Assembly (NCBI RefSeq): GCF_014649115.1
Contig: NZ_BMSK01000039.1
Location: 1-32,172 of the forward strand
DNA from: Streptomyces eurythermus
Lineage (GTDB): Bacteria > Actinomycetota > Actinomycetes > Streptomycetales > Streptomycetaceae
Direction of reading: 5' to 3'
Length of the DNA stretch: 32,172 nucleotides
This document shows positions 14,200 to 22,130 of this stretch, piece after piece. The position numbers and the translations under genes were made by a program. Under the pieces are notes generated by a model. That model did no database searches. It was given only the letters and a program-made list of their open reading frames with translations, and was not told the DNA's origin. Position 1 is the first letter of the stretch; each line of letters starts with the position of its first letter.

Positions 14200-14867
14200 G
14201 GAATTCACCCTTCTTCCCCTGCGCCTCGGTCACGCGACTCGTTCGGAGTTCTTGCATTCCCGGTCGCCGGGAGACGCCGACGACAGGAGGACGGACGCAA
14301 AGCCAGTAGTTCGCCGACGATCATAAAGCGCTCCGCGGGTAGGTCACTCGAGCCGGTGTCGGAGCTGCTCAACCTACGTGGGGCGGGGGTGAGGCCGCAT
14401 ATCGGTACATCGGCCGGCCATATCGCCACAGCTCGTTTCGTTGATTTGTGGCAATGCTGTGGTGAAGGGCACGGAAAAGGGCCCGGATATTCACAACCGA
14501 CCTGCGGTTTCATCACGGACCTGACACAGAACCCGCCGTGCTGCCGTCCTTTCCGTGTGTCGGTATCCCGATATCCACACCGACCGTCGATCGACCCGCT
14601 GCGCGCGGGGCCGCGTCCCGGCAGGCGGCGATACGTTCGGGCCGGGTCGTGCCGATGCTTATCCGAGGTAAACGTGTCCGCCAAGCTGACGGCAAAGACG
14701 GGGAACTCGTTCCGGGTGCACGGGGCGTTGGCACAGGCAGCCGACCGGCGCACGCCGCGGGCCTCCCCGTCGGATCGGGGGAGGCCCGCGGCGTGCGGCT
14801 GAATCGGTGTCCGGCTGGGACTCTGTCGGGGTCGGCGCTCGGTGCCGGGCCGGGGGTCGGGGTTCGG
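14200..14867. other. 668-bp region with no firm gene
   Basis: This gap should hold the leftward promoter of the YceI pair and, at its right, a strong hairpin. It is less GC-rich than the genes, notably 14390-14580. CCACAGC (14426-14432) and GCTGTGG (14456-14462) form a 7-bp inverted repeat. On the + strand a 42-codon frame starts at GTG 14674 with GAGGT upstream (VSAKLTAKTGNSFRV...), but it runs through the hairpin, so it is weak as a gene. A short non-coding transcript ending at the hairpin is an alternative. Long open frames here are not Streptomyces-like. Confidence 0.5.
14749..14797. terminator. 20-bp perfect-stem hairpin, terminator
   Basis: Bases 14749-14768 pair without mismatch with 14778-14797 around a 9-nt loop; the stem is almost all G-C. 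It lies 71 bp beyond the stop of the leftward gene at 14868-15065, so it most simply terminates that transcript. Being symmetrical, it would also stop any rightward transcript from the 14200-14740 region. Confidence 0.75.
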
Positions 14868-15065
14868 TTACTCGTTCTCCGGGCGTTCGCCCTTCGGGCC
14901 GCGTCCGCGTTCCGTCTTCGGGCCCGCGCTCCGGCCTTCCGGTTCCTGTCGCAAGGTCTCCTTGGCGGCGGCGTTGGCGTCCTGGTCGGAGATTCCCGAG
15001 CGCTCGGCCTCCTTGCGCAGCCGGGCCCTGCGGGTGTCGTACTTCTTGCTGCCGGGTTCGGGCAC
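14868..15065 (-). CDS. small basic/charged conserved-type protein
   Basis: 65 residues, beginning VPEPGSKKYDTRRARLRKEA and ending in a disordered Arg/Pro/Glu-rich tail (GPKTERGRGPKGERPENE). A helical middle (ERSGISDQDANAAAKETLRQ) links them. Start GTG (15063-15065) has an ideal ribosome binding site, GGAGGTGA, 5 bases upstream. Similar small actinobacterial proteins are often labelled plasmid stabilisation proteins, a label without strong basis; function unknown. It is 74 bp from the SRPBCC gene in the same direction, and a strong hairpin follows it. Confidence 0.75.
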   Translation of the reverse strand: MPEPGSKKYDTRRARLRKEAERSGISDQDANAAAKETLRQEPEGRSAGPKTERGRGPKGERPENE

Positions 15066-15139
15066 GACGATCACCTCCGGCTCCCGGGTCCCCCGCGCCT
15101 TCCGCCGGCAAACGCGCCCCCGAGGTCCCGGTGCGCGGG

Positions 15140-15553
15140 TCAGCCGGCCGCGTTGTCGACCCGCATGCGCACCTGCTCCTCCAGCCGCCGCAGGCTGCCG
15201 TCCAGGGCCTCGCCCACCGCCCGCTCGCCCGGGTCGTGGCTCTCGTCGAAGAACGACAGATGCACGGTCACCTCGCTGGCGCCACTGCCGATGCCCGCCA
15301 CCTGGAGCCAGCCGGTGTAGGCGCCCTGCTCGCGGGTGCCCCACTCCAGGCGCATCTGGTCCGGCGCGGCCCGCAGCAGGGCGGGCATGTCCTGGCCGGA
15401 CAGGTCCTCGTGCACGGTCACGGCGGGCGGGTCCTCGACGCGCACGTGCAGGGCGTCCGGGAGCCAGGCGTCGAGCTGGGCGACGTTGGCCGCCTGGTCG
15501 AAGACGTGCTCGGGCTGCGCGGGCATCGTGCGGGAACGTTCGTACTCGGACAT
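15140..15553 (-). CDS. SRPBCC family (polyketide cyclase/START-like) protein
   Basis: 137 residues with the helix-grip pattern of SRPBCC proteins: N-terminal strand MSEYERSRTMPAQPEHVFDQ, short helices (VAQLDAWLPDALHV), strands MRLEWGTREQGAYTGWLQVAG and EVTVHLSFFDES, then a long C-terminal helix (VGEALDGSLRRLEEQVRMRV). The fold makes a hydrophobic pocket for lipids or small molecules; the ligand is unknown. The ATG at 15551-15553 has GGAAGGGG about 11 bases upstream, a loose spacing. A GGGTAC hexamer on this strand (15583-15588) resembles a SigB-type -10 box but lacks the matching -35. Confidence 0.82.
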   Translation of the reverse strand: MSEYERSRTMPAQPEHVFDQAANVAQLDAWLPDALHVRVEDPPAVTVHEDLSGQDMPALLRAAPDQMRLEWGTREQGAYTGWLQVAGIGSGASEVTVHLSFFDESHDPGERAVGEALDGSLRRLEEQVRMRVDNAAG

Positions 15554-15653
15554 CGTGGGAGCGCCCCTTCCGGTCGGAAGTCGTACCCCGACCGCGTGCC
15601 CCTTCCACGGCCGCCGAAAAGCCCCGGCCGCCGACCACGGGCAACCGAAGGGC

Positions 15654-16466
15654 TCAGACCGCCGCGCGCGCCGTCCGCTCCACCAGGGACACGCCGTCGC
15701 CCATGGACGCGTTGCCGTCGGACAGCACCGCCACCAGGTACCGGTGCCCCCGCACGGCGATCTCGCCGACGCTGTTGACGTCCCAGCGGCCCGTGGTGCT
15801 CCGCTGGAGCCAGCCGTTCTTCAGCGCCGGCCGGACCCCCGGGCCGCCGGCCGCCGAAACGCCCCAGGACTGCCCGGACTCCACCCGGCTCATCAGCGTA
15901 CGGACGTAGGCCCGGGAGCCGGCGTCGAGCCCGCCGGAGCCCCGGCGCACCGTGCCGCCGGAGTCGAACACGGCCCGCAGCAGCCGTATCTGGTCGCTCG
16001 CCGTGGTCCGGGTCAGCCCCCACTTGCCACCGGGCCCGCCCGTGGTCGAGGTCAGTCCCAGCCGCTCGTTGGCCGCCGCCAGCCCGGAGGCGCGGCCGAT
16101 CCGCCGCCACAGGGCGTTCGCCGCCGCGTTGTCGCTGCGCCGGATCATCGGCTCGGCGAGGTCCCGTTCTGCTTCGCTCAGCGGGCGGCCCGCGTCCTGC
16201 GCCCGGAGCAGCAGCGCCGCGAGGATGTCGACCTTGACGATGCTTGCGGTGTCGTACGCCCGGTCCGCGCCGCGCAGCACGGCGGTGCGGGCGGTGCCGT
16301 CCAGGTCGAGTACCGCCGCCGTGGCGTGCGCCGGGGGTTTCGCGGACGGGGCGGGCGGGGTCGCGGCCGCCGCCGGGTGCGGAAGGCCGGCGGCGGGCAG
16401 GGCGACGGCCGCGGCCACGAGGGCGCCGGCGGTGGTCCGTGCGGTGCGGGAGGGGCGGGTCGGCAT
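15654..16466 (-). CDS. secreted class A beta-lactamase-like serine hydrolase
   Basis: About 270 residues with a signal peptide (basic MPTRPSRTART, then GALVAAAVALPAAGL, cleavage likely after the Ala run near 35). Catalytic motifs of the penicillin-interacting fold are present: S75-I-V-K78 (SxxK), SDN at 111-113, and K216-N-G218 in place of KTG. The class A deacylating glutamate motif (ExxLN) is not evident, so it may be a peptidoglycan-related or esterase-type hydrolase rather than a true beta-lactamase. The start has no good ribosome binding site. It is divergent from the permease gene, and a nested inverted repeat lies in the gap. Confidence 0.82.
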   Translation of the reverse strand: MPTRPSRTARTTAGALVAAAVALPAAGLPHPAAAATPPAPSAKPPAHATAAVLDLDGTARTAVLRGADRAYDTASIVKVDILAALLLRAQDAGRPLSEAERDLAEPMIRRSDNAAANALWRRIGRASGLAAANERLGLTSTTGGPGGKWGLTRTTASDQIRLLRAVFDSGGTVRRGSGGLDAGSRAYVRTLMSRVESGQSWGVSAAGGPGVRPALKNGWLQRSTTGRWDVNSVGEIAVRGHRYLVAVLSDGNASMGDGVSLVERTARAAV

Positions 16467-16472
16467 GGGTCA

Positions 16473-16521
16473 CGAACGTAGACAACCGGCGCGTCCGGCG
16501 GCATGGCCGCCGTCACGTTCG
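16473..16521. promoter_or_regulatory. nested inverted repeats upstream of the serine hydrolase
   Basis: CGAACGT (16473-16479) and ACGTTCG (16515-16521) are exact inverse copies 35 bp apart. Between them lies a tight hairpin, GGCGGC-ATG-GCCGCC (16497-16511). The left arm is 7 bp from the serine hydrolase start. It may be a regulatory site or a 5' leader structure. Confidence 0.3.
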
Positions 16522-16662
16522 GGCCCTGTTCCCGCGGATTGTGACAAGAGCCACCGATGGGACGCATCGTGCCGCCCGGCTCGCCTCCCCGGCGGCGTGT
16601 ACGCGCGGCCGGGCCGGACTCCTCGCCTTATGGTCGCCCCGACACCGACATCCGGAGCGAAG

Positions 16663-17742
16663 ATGGAGAAAACGGATCATCCGGCGGGTGTGGCGCGGTG
16701 CGTGACCGCCGAACCGGCCGGTACGACCGTGGCCGGGGGCCGGGCCCGGCCGCCCGGCGTCCGGTCGTGGCGGCTCGGCGTCCGGCTGTGGTGGCTCGGT
16801 GCCGCCCTCCTGGCCGCCGCCTGTGCCGCGGCCGTGCTCGGGCCGGCCGGCACCTCGTGGCTGGAGCATCCGGCGGTCCAGGCCTGGCGGACCGTCTCCC
16901 TGGCCATCACCGTGCAGGCGCTGCCGTTCCTGCTCCTCGGCACCGCGCTGTCCGGCGCCATCAACGCCTTCGTGCCGGCCGGTCTGTTCGCCAGGGTGCT
17001 GCCCAAGCGGCCCGCCCTCGCCGTACCGGTCGCCGGTGCCGCCGGTGCCGTGCTGCCCGGCTGCGAGTGCGCCTCCGTGCCCGTCGCGAGCAGCTTGATC
17101 CGCCAGGGCGTGCCACCGGCCGCCGCCTTCGCCTTCCTGCTCTCCGCGCCGGCCGTCAACCCCGTGGTGCTCACGGCCACCGCCGTCGCCTTCCCCGGCA
17201 ACCCCGCGATGGTCGCCGCCCGGCTGCTCGCCTCCCTCACCACGGCGGCCGTGATGGGCTGGCTGTGGCTCTGGCTCGGCAAGGAGGAGTGGCTGCGCCC
17301 CCTGCTGCGCCACCGGCACACCGGGCACCGGCCCGGCCACAGCCGCTGGACCGAGTTCCGGCTCGGCTTCCGGCACGACTTCCTGCACGCCGGCGGCTTC
17401 CTGGTGCTGGGCGCGATGGCCGCCGCCACCTTCGACGTCACCGTGCCGGGTACCGTCCTCGACGCCTTCTCCGGCTCACCGTGGCTGTCGGTGCCGTTCC
17501 TTGCGGGCCTCGCCGTGCTGCTGGCCGTCTGCTCGGAGGCGGACGCGTTCGTCGCCGCCTCCCTCACCGGGTTCTCGCCGACCGCCCGGCTCGCGTTCCT
17601 GGTGGTCGGGCCGATGGTCGACCTGAAGCTCATCGCGCTGCAGGCCGGCACCTTCGGCCGCGCCTTCGCCTGGCGGTTCTGTACGGCGACCACCGTCGTG
17701 GCGGTCGCCGCCAGCGTCCTGATCGGGGGAGCGCTGTGGTGA
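16663..17742 (+). CDS. permease of the ArsP_1/DUF318 family
   Basis: About 359 residues with eight or so membrane segments in two halves. Family signatures are visible: ITVQALPFLLLGTALSGAIN, the cysteine motif LPGCECASVPVASSLIRQG followed by AAAFAFLLSAPAVNPVVLT in the first half, and FLAGLAVLLAVCSEADAFVA with VVGPMVDLKLIALQ in the second. These permeases are proposed to move metal- or metalloid-related substrates; relatives include organoarsenical exporters. A charged loop (residues about 205-235) separates the halves. ATG 16663 is chosen because CGGAG lies about 5 bases upstream; ATG 16630 has none. It overlaps the TIGR03943-type gene by 4 bp, so the two are co-translated. Confidence 0.9.
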   Translation: MEKTDHPAGVARCVTAEPAGTTVAGGRARPPGVRSWRLGVRLWWLGAALLAAACAAAVLGPAGTSWLEHPAVQAWRTVSLAITVQALPFLLLGTALSGAINAFVPAGLFARVLPKRPALAVPVAGAAGAVLPGCECASVPVASSLIRQGVPPAAAFAFLLSAPAVNPVVLTATAVAFPGNPAMVAARLLASLTTAAVMGWLWLWLGKEEWLRPLLRHRHTGHRPGHSRWTEFRLGFRHDFLHAGGFLVLGAMAAATFDVTVPGTVLDAFSGSPWLSVPFLAGLAVLLAVCSEADAFVAASLTGFSPTARLAFLVVGPMVDLKLIALQAGTFGRAFAWRFCTATTVVAVAASVLIGGALW

Positions 17743-18509
17743 AACGCGCGGTCCAGAACCTGCTGCCGGCCCTGACCGGGGCCGGCCTGCTGCACACGGC
17801 CCTCTTCACCGACCTCTACCTGCGCTACGTCAAGGCCGGACTGCGCCCCCTGCTGATCGGGTCCGGGGCGGTCCTGCTGCTGCTCGCCCTGACGGCGGCC
17901 GTCACCCCCGCCGGCCGGCGCCCCGCCGAGCACGCCGACGACCACGGACACGCCGACAGCCACGGCCACCCCGACGGTCACGGGCACGACCACACCGGCA
18001 CCCCCCGCGTCGCCTGGCTGCTGCTCCTCCCCGCGCTCGGCATGCTCTGCTTCGCCCCGCCCGCGCTCGGCGCGTACACCGCGGCCCGCGCCAGCGACAA
18101 ACCGGTGGCCGTACAGCGTGGATTCGCCCCGCTGCCCGCGACCTCACCCCTGCCGCTGACCCTCACGGAGTTCACCAAGCGGGTGCGGCAGGACCGCAGC
18201 CTGGCCATCGAGGGCCGCACCGTCCGGCTGACCGGGTTCGTCACCCCGGCCGGCCGGGGCGGCGGCTGGTACCTGACCCGGATCGTCTTCTCCTGCTGCG
18301 CCGCGGACTCCCAGACGGTCCGGGTCCGCGTCCACGGCAGACCGGCGCCCCCCGCCGACACCTGGCTGGAGGTGACCGGTACCTGGCACCCGCGCGGCAC
18401 CCTGGGCACGCCCACCGCCCAGGCCGCGCTCGACGTCCGGGACGCCCGGCCCATCGCCCCGCCGGTGAACGCCTACACCGACGACCTCCCGCTGACCCCG
18501 TCGTCCTGA
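17739..18509 (+). CDS. TIGR03943 family putative permease subunit
   Basis: About 256 residues. Two N-terminal membrane segments (LLPALTGAGLLHTALFTDLY, LLIGSGAVLLLLALTAAV) are followed by a histidine-rich loop (HADDHGHADSHGHPDGHGHD, residues about 67-87). A third segment (WLLLLPALGMLCFAPPAL) leads to a soluble OB-fold-like domain with TGFVTPAG, VFSCCAADSQTVRVRVHG and WLEVTGTW. The order and the CCAAD motif are typical of TIGR03943, found next to the same permease in many Gram-positives. The His/Asp-rich loop points to metal binding, for example zinc. GTG 17739 overlaps the permease stop (GTGA) and has GGGGGAG upstream. No Zur-type operator was recognised before the pair. Confidence 0.88.
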   Translation: MKRAVQNLLPALTGAGLLHTALFTDLYLRYVKAGLRPLLIGSGAVLLLLALTAAVTPAGRRPAEHADDHGHADSHGHPDGHGHDHTGTPRVAWLLLLPALGMLCFAPPALGAYTAARASDKPVAVQRGFAPLPATSPLPLTLTEFTKRVRQDRSLAIEGRTVRLTGFVTPAGRGGGWYLTRIVFSCCAADSQTVRVRVHGRPAPPADTWLEVTGTWHPRGTLGTPTAQAALDVRDARPIAPPVNAYTDDLPLTPSS

Positions 18510-18652
18510 GGCGGGTTCCGGCAGCAGGGCGTACGACCGGCCGGGACGGGTGCAGGATGGTGTCGTGACGCTCGCTCCGCGTTCGGGCCCCGGTCACCGC
18601 GTCAGGACCGCCCCGCTCGCGGGCCGCCGGTGCGCGGAAGGAGGCGGTGACG

Positions 18653-19255
18653 ATGACACGGACACCCCCCACGGCGGTCACCCCGGTGCGGCTGTGGCGC
18701 TGGCGGCGCAACCCGCTCAAGCGGCACAGCGATGTCGTCGAGGCCTGGATCGTGCTCGCCGGCTGGCTGCTGGCCGTGCTCGTCGGGATCGTCGCGGGCG
18801 TCGCGGCGGCCCAGACCTCCGAATCCGCGTTCATTGCGCGGGTGGCCCGGCTGCACCCCGTCTCCGCCGTGCTCACCGACGGCGCGGCCCGCACCCCGGC
18901 CACGGGCGGCGGCTACGACGACGGGCGGGCGTGGGCGACCGTGCGCTGGACGGACGCGGCCGGATCGGTGCGCACCGACCAGGTCAAGGTCGCCCCCGGC
19001 GCCCCCGCCGGAAGCCGGGTCACGGTGTGGACGGACCGGGCCGGCCGGGTCGTGCCCGCGCCCGTCACCGGCACGGCCGCCGACGTCCAGGCGGCCCTCA
19101 CCGGCGTCCTCGTCGCCCCGGCGGCCGGCGCGCTGGTCTGGGGCGGCGTACGGCTGGTCCGCGGCTCGCTCATCCGGCGGCGCATGGCCGAGTGGGACGA
19201 GGAGTGGAAGCAGATCGGGCCCCGGTGGGGGAACCTCAGCGGCGGCGTCGGCTGA
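18653..19255 (+). CDS. Rv1733c-like membrane protein
   Basis: About 200 residues. The pattern matches Streptomyces and mycobacterial Rv1733c-type proteins: an N-terminal RLWRWRRNPLKRHSDVVEAW, first membrane segment (IVLAGWLLAVLVGIVAGVAA), an extracellular domain with AWATVRWTDAAGSVRTDQV and GSRVTVWTDRAGRVV, a second segment (VLVAPAAGALVWGGVRLV), and a basic/Trp-containing end (MAEWDEEWKQIGPRW). Mycobacterial Rv1733c belongs to the dormancy regulon; the biochemical role is unknown. ATG 18653 is preferred to GTG 18647, since AAGGAGG lies 8 bases before it. No clear DosR-type box was seen upstream. Confidence 0.85.
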   Translation: MTRTPPTAVTPVRLWRWRRNPLKRHSDVVEAWIVLAGWLLAVLVGIVAGVAAAQTSESAFIARVARLHPVSAVLTDGAARTPATGGGYDDGRAWATVRWTDAAGSVRTDQVKVAPGAPAGSRVTVWTDRAGRVVPAPVTGTAADVQAALTGVLVAPAAGALVWGGVRLVRGSLIRRRMAEWDEEWKQIGPRWGNLSGGVG

Positions 19256-19269
19256 CCTGGGGCGGGTAC
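19245..19269 (+). promoter_or_regulatory. SigB-type promoter candidate for the YihY gene
   Basis: GCGT (19245-19248), 15 bp, GGGTAC (19264-19269) repeats the arrangement seen at 4650-4674 and fits the Streptomyces SigB-class consensus. It begins within the last codons of the Rv1733c-like gene and lies about 125 bp before the YihY start, giving a fairly long leader. Confidence 0.45.
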
Positions 19270-19394
19270 GGACACCCGCCGCCCGGCCCGGCCCAGCGCG
19301 TGCGAGGGCGGCAATCCGGTCCCCGGCCACAGGCCCCGGCCCTGCGACCCGGCCCCGCGGGCGTGAAGGCCGCCCGACTGGTTACCCGGCGCCC

Positions 19395-20591
19395 ATGACC
19401 AAGCTGCACGTTCCACGGCGGCTGCACCGGCGGGCCGCCGACGAGAACCCGGAGCCCCGGACACCGACGCGGCAGGAGGCCGGGGCCGCGCCGGAGCCGG
19501 GGCGCGTGCCGGACCGTGACGAAGAGCGGCAGTCCCGGACACCCGTGGCGGAGCCGGGCCGGGCCGAAGACCGGGAGCCGGACCCTGACGGGCCGCCCAC
19601 CCCGCAGGAGGCCGGGCCCGCGCCCGAGACGGAGCGGGACGCGCCGGACAGCCCGGTGCGGCTGCCCCGGCGCGCCTGGGGCGCGGTGTTCCGGGGCGCC
19701 CTGCGCGAGTTCCGGGACGACCAGCTGACCGACCGGGCCGCCGCGCTCACCTACTACGCCGTGCTGTCCCTGTTCCCCGCCCTGCTGGTGCTGGTCTCCC
19801 TGCTGTCCGTGGTCGGCCGGTCGGCCACGGACCGGGTGCTGGCCAATGTCCGCAACCTCGCCCCCGGCCCCGCCCGGGACATCATCGTCAGGGCCGTGGG
19901 ACAACTGCAGGACAAGGCCGGTATCGGCTCGGTGATGGCCCTGGTCGGCATCGTGCTGGCCGTGTGGTCGGCGTCCGGCTACGTGGCCGCCTTCATCCGC
20001 GCCGCCAACGCCGTCTACGACATGCCCGAGGGCCGTCCGGTGTGGAAGGTCCTCCCGGTGCGGGTGGGCGTCACGGTCGTCCTGATGGTGCTCTCCGTGG
20101 CCGGCGCGCTCATCGTGGTGTTCACCGGCGGCCTGGCCAAGCGCGCCGGGCAGGCGCTCGGCCTCGGCGACACGGCCCTGACGGCGTGGTCGATCGCGAA
20201 GTGGCCGGTGCTCGTCCTGCTGGTCACCCTCATGATCGCGATCCTGTACTGGGCGGCCCCCAACGCCAAGGTCAGGGGCTTCAGGTGGATCACCCCGGGC
20301 AGTGTCCTCGCCCTGCTGATCTGGCTGGTGGCGTCCGCCGGTTTCGCGTTCTACGTCGCCGGTTTCGCCTCCTACAACAAGACCTACGGCGCGATGGCCG
20401 GCGTCATCGTCTTCCTGGTCTGGCTGTGGATCACCAACCTGGCCATCCTGCTGGGCCTGGAGTTCGACGCGGAGACCCTGCGGCAGCGGGCCATCGCCGG
20501 CGGTCACCCGCCCCACGCCGAGCCCTATGTGCGGCCCCGTGACACCCGGAAGTGGGACGAGGAGGACGTACGCCGCCTGGACCGGCCATGA
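19395..20591 (+). CDS. YihY/BrkB family membrane protein
   Basis: About 398 residues. The first ~85 residues are disordered and rich in Pro/Glu/Arg (an acidic, repetitive tail unusual in length). The YihY/virulence-factor-BrkB domain follows: FRDDQLTDRAAALTYYAVLS, LFPALLVLVSLLSVVG, then six membrane segments ending FASYNKTYGAMAGVIVFLVW, WITNLAILLGLEFDAE. The family is found in most bacteria; its transport role is unproven. The ATG at 19395 has no Shine-Dalgarno, but it fits the start of conserved sequence and codon use, so the exact start is moderate. It converges with the SDR gene 28 bp away. Confidence 0.88.
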   Translation: MTKLHVPRRLHRRAADENPEPRTPTRQEAGAAPEPGRVPDRDEERQSRTPVAEPGRAEDREPDPDGPPTPQEAGPAPETERDAPDSPVRLPRRAWGAVFRGALREFRDDQLTDRAAALTYYAVLSLFPALLVLVSLLSVVGRSATDRVLANVRNLAPGPARDIIVRAVGQLQDKAGIGSVMALVGIVLAVWSASGYVAAFIRAANAVYDMPEGRPVWKVLPVRVGVTVVLMVLSVAGALIVVFTGGLAKRAGQALGLGDTALTAWSIAKWPVLVLLVTLMIAILYWAAPNAKVRGFRWITPGSVLALLIWLVASAGFAFYVAGFASYNKTYGAMAGVIVFLVWLWITNLAILLGLEFDAETLRQRAIAGGHPPHAEPYVRPRDTRKWDEEDVRRLDRP

Positions 20592-20619
20592 CGCGTACAC
20601 CCTCCCCGGCCCGGCCGGC

Positions 20620-21369
20620 TCAGGCCGCGTAGCCGCCGTCCACCGAGAACTCCGCGCCCGTCACATAGGCCGCCTCCGGCCCGGCGAGGAACGTCACCAT
20701 GGACGCCACCTCCTCGGCCGTGCCGAACCGACCGAGCGCGGTCATGGCCGCCTGACCGGAGGCGTAGGGGCCGTCCGCCGGGTTCATGTCGGTGTCGGTC
20801 GGGCCCGGATGCACCACGTTCGCCGTGATGCCGCGCCCGGCCAGCTCCCGCGCCAGCGCCTTCGTCAGCCCGACCACGGCGGACTTGCTCATCGCGTACA
20901 GCGTGGCCCCCGGCCCCGGCACCCGCGCGGTGACACAGCTGCCGACGGTGATGATCCGTCCGCCGGATCCCATCAGCGCGGCGGCGGACCGGGCCGCCAG
21001 GAACACCCCGCGCACGTTCACCGCGAGGACCCGGTCGATGTCGGCGAGGGACAGGTTCTCCAGCGGCTCCATCACCCCGACGGCCGCGTTGCCCACCAGG
21101 ACGTCCAGCCCGCCCAGTTCCCCGGCGGCCCGCCGTACCGCGTCCGCCGCCTCCCCCGCGTCCGCCGCGTCGGCGCGCAGGGCCACCGCCCGCCGCCCCA
21201 GCGCCTCGATGTCCCGTACGACCGCGTCGGCCGCGTCCTTGTCGTGCACATACGTCAGGGCCACGTCCGCGCCCTCCCGGGCCAGCCGCCGGGCCGTCGC
21301 CGCGCCGATGCCCCGGCTGCCGCCGGTGACCAGGGCCGTCCTGCCGTCAAGAAGCTCTCGTGAAGTCAT
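20620..21369 (-). CDS. SDR family oxidoreductase
   Basis: About 249 residues, classical short-chain dehydrogenase/reductase. Visible motifs: cofactor loop TALVTGGSRGIGAATARRLA, the NAG-equivalent VGNAAVGVMEPL, catalytic Ser in ITVGSC and YxxxK in LYAMSKSAVVGLTK, then GITANVVHPGPTDTDM, and the C-terminal VTGAEFSVDGGYAA. This is the 3-ketoacyl-reductase-like type. Substrate unknown. The ATG at 21367-21369 is chosen because conserved sequence begins after it; the ribosome binding site is weak. It is 102 bp downstream of the response regulator on the same strand, so it may be read from that transcript. Confidence 0.9.
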   Translation of the reverse strand: MTSRELLDGRTALVTGGSRGIGAATARRLAREGADVALTYVHDKDAADAVVRDIEALGRRAVALRADAADAGEAADAVRRAAGELGGLDVLVGNAAVGVMEPLENLSLADIDRVLAVNVRGVFLAARSAAALMGSGGRIITVGSCVTARVPGPGATLYAMSKSAVVGLTKALARELAGRGITANVVHPGPTDTDMNPADGPYASGQAAMTALGRFGTAEEVASMVTFLAGPEAAYVTGAEFSVDGGYAA

Positions 21370-21470
21370 GTGCCCATCCCACCGCCCGGGGCGCGGGAGC
21401 ACCGGCGGGGAACGGACATCGACCTGCCCGGCGGTGGACCGGACGCCGGCCTGCCCGGTGGTGGGCGCGG

Positions 21471-22130
21471 TCAGCCCGTCTGGGGGCCGCGCGGGCTGAT
21501 CAGGCCGGTCTCGTAGGCGAGGATGGTGGCCTGGACCCGGTCGCGCAGCCCGAGCTTGGACAGCAGCGCGTTGACATGGCTCTTGACCGTGCCGGTGGTG
21601 ACGCCGAGTTCGGCGCCGATCTCGGCGTTGGTCAGCCCGGACGCGATCTTCAGCAGGACCTCGCGCTCCCGCTGGGTGAGCCGGCCCAGCGGTCCGCCGG
21701 CCACGGGCGGGGGAGGGGCACCGCGGGCGAAGGCGCGGATGAGCCGGCCGGTCACGGCGGGCGCCAGGATGCCGTCGCCGGCCGCGACCACCCGGATCGC
21801 GGACAGCAGCTCCTCGGGCCGGGCGTCCTTCAGCAGGAACCCGGACGCCCCGGCCCGCAGCGCCTCGTACACGTACTCGTCCAGGTCGAACGTGGTGAGC
21901 ACCAGCACCCGCGGTCCGCCGGGAGGGGTGGTGATCAGCCGGGTGGCGGTGAGCCCGTCCATGCCCGGCATCCGGATGTCCATCAGGACGACATCGGCCT
22001 CCCGCGCCGCGGCGAGCGACACGGCCGTCGCCCCGTCACCGGCCTCGGCCACCACGGTCAGATCGGGTTCGGCGTCCACGATGGCCGCGAATCCGGCGCG
22101 GACCACGGCCTGGTCGTCGACGACGATCAC
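21471..22130 (-). CDS. NarL/LuxR-family response regulator
   Basis: About 219 residues. Receiver domain: VIVVDDQAVVRAGF, phosphoacceptor Asp51 in DVVLMDIRMPGMDG, Thr in LVLTTFD and Lys101 in GFLLKDARP. The C-terminal LuxR-type helix-turn-helix reads LTQREREVLLKIASGLTNAE then IGAELGVTTGTVKSHVNALL. The start is the GTG at 22128-22130, whose GTGA overlaps the kinase stop codon by 4 bases, the standard arrangement for translational coupling. This trims the usual first residues of strand 1 (AIR) because no ATG/GTG/TTG lies nearer; a rarer upstream start cannot be excluded. It is the cognate partner of the double kinase upstream. Confidence 0.9.
   Translation of the reverse strand: MIVVDDQAVVRAGFAAIVDAEPDLTVVAEAGDGATAVSLAAAREADVVLMDIRMPGMDGLTATRLITTPPGGPRVLVLTTFDLDEYVYEALRAGASGFLLKDARPEELLSAIRVVAAGDGILAPAVTGRLIRAFARGAPPPPVAGGPLGRLTQREREVLLKIASGLTNAEIGAELGVTTGTVKSHVNALLSKLGLRDRVQATILAYETGLISPRGPQTG

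Noticed and set aside
14205..14753. 182-codon leftward frame across the gene-poor region
   Set aside because: Amino acid composition (many Cys, Arg, Pro) and codon bias do not match real genes here, it runs through the perfect hairpin, and it overlaps the start region of the YceI gene.
15583..15588. GGGTAC (leftward) before the SRPBCC gene as a SigB-type promoter; similar hexamers at 3110-3115 and 4600-4605
   Set aside because: No GNNT at 14-16 bp upstream in any of the three, so only the -10-like part matches, which is expected by chance in this sequence.
16521..16662. Zur box before the permease/TIGR03943 pair
   Set aside because: No AT-rich inverted repeat like the Streptomyces Zur consensus was found in the gap.
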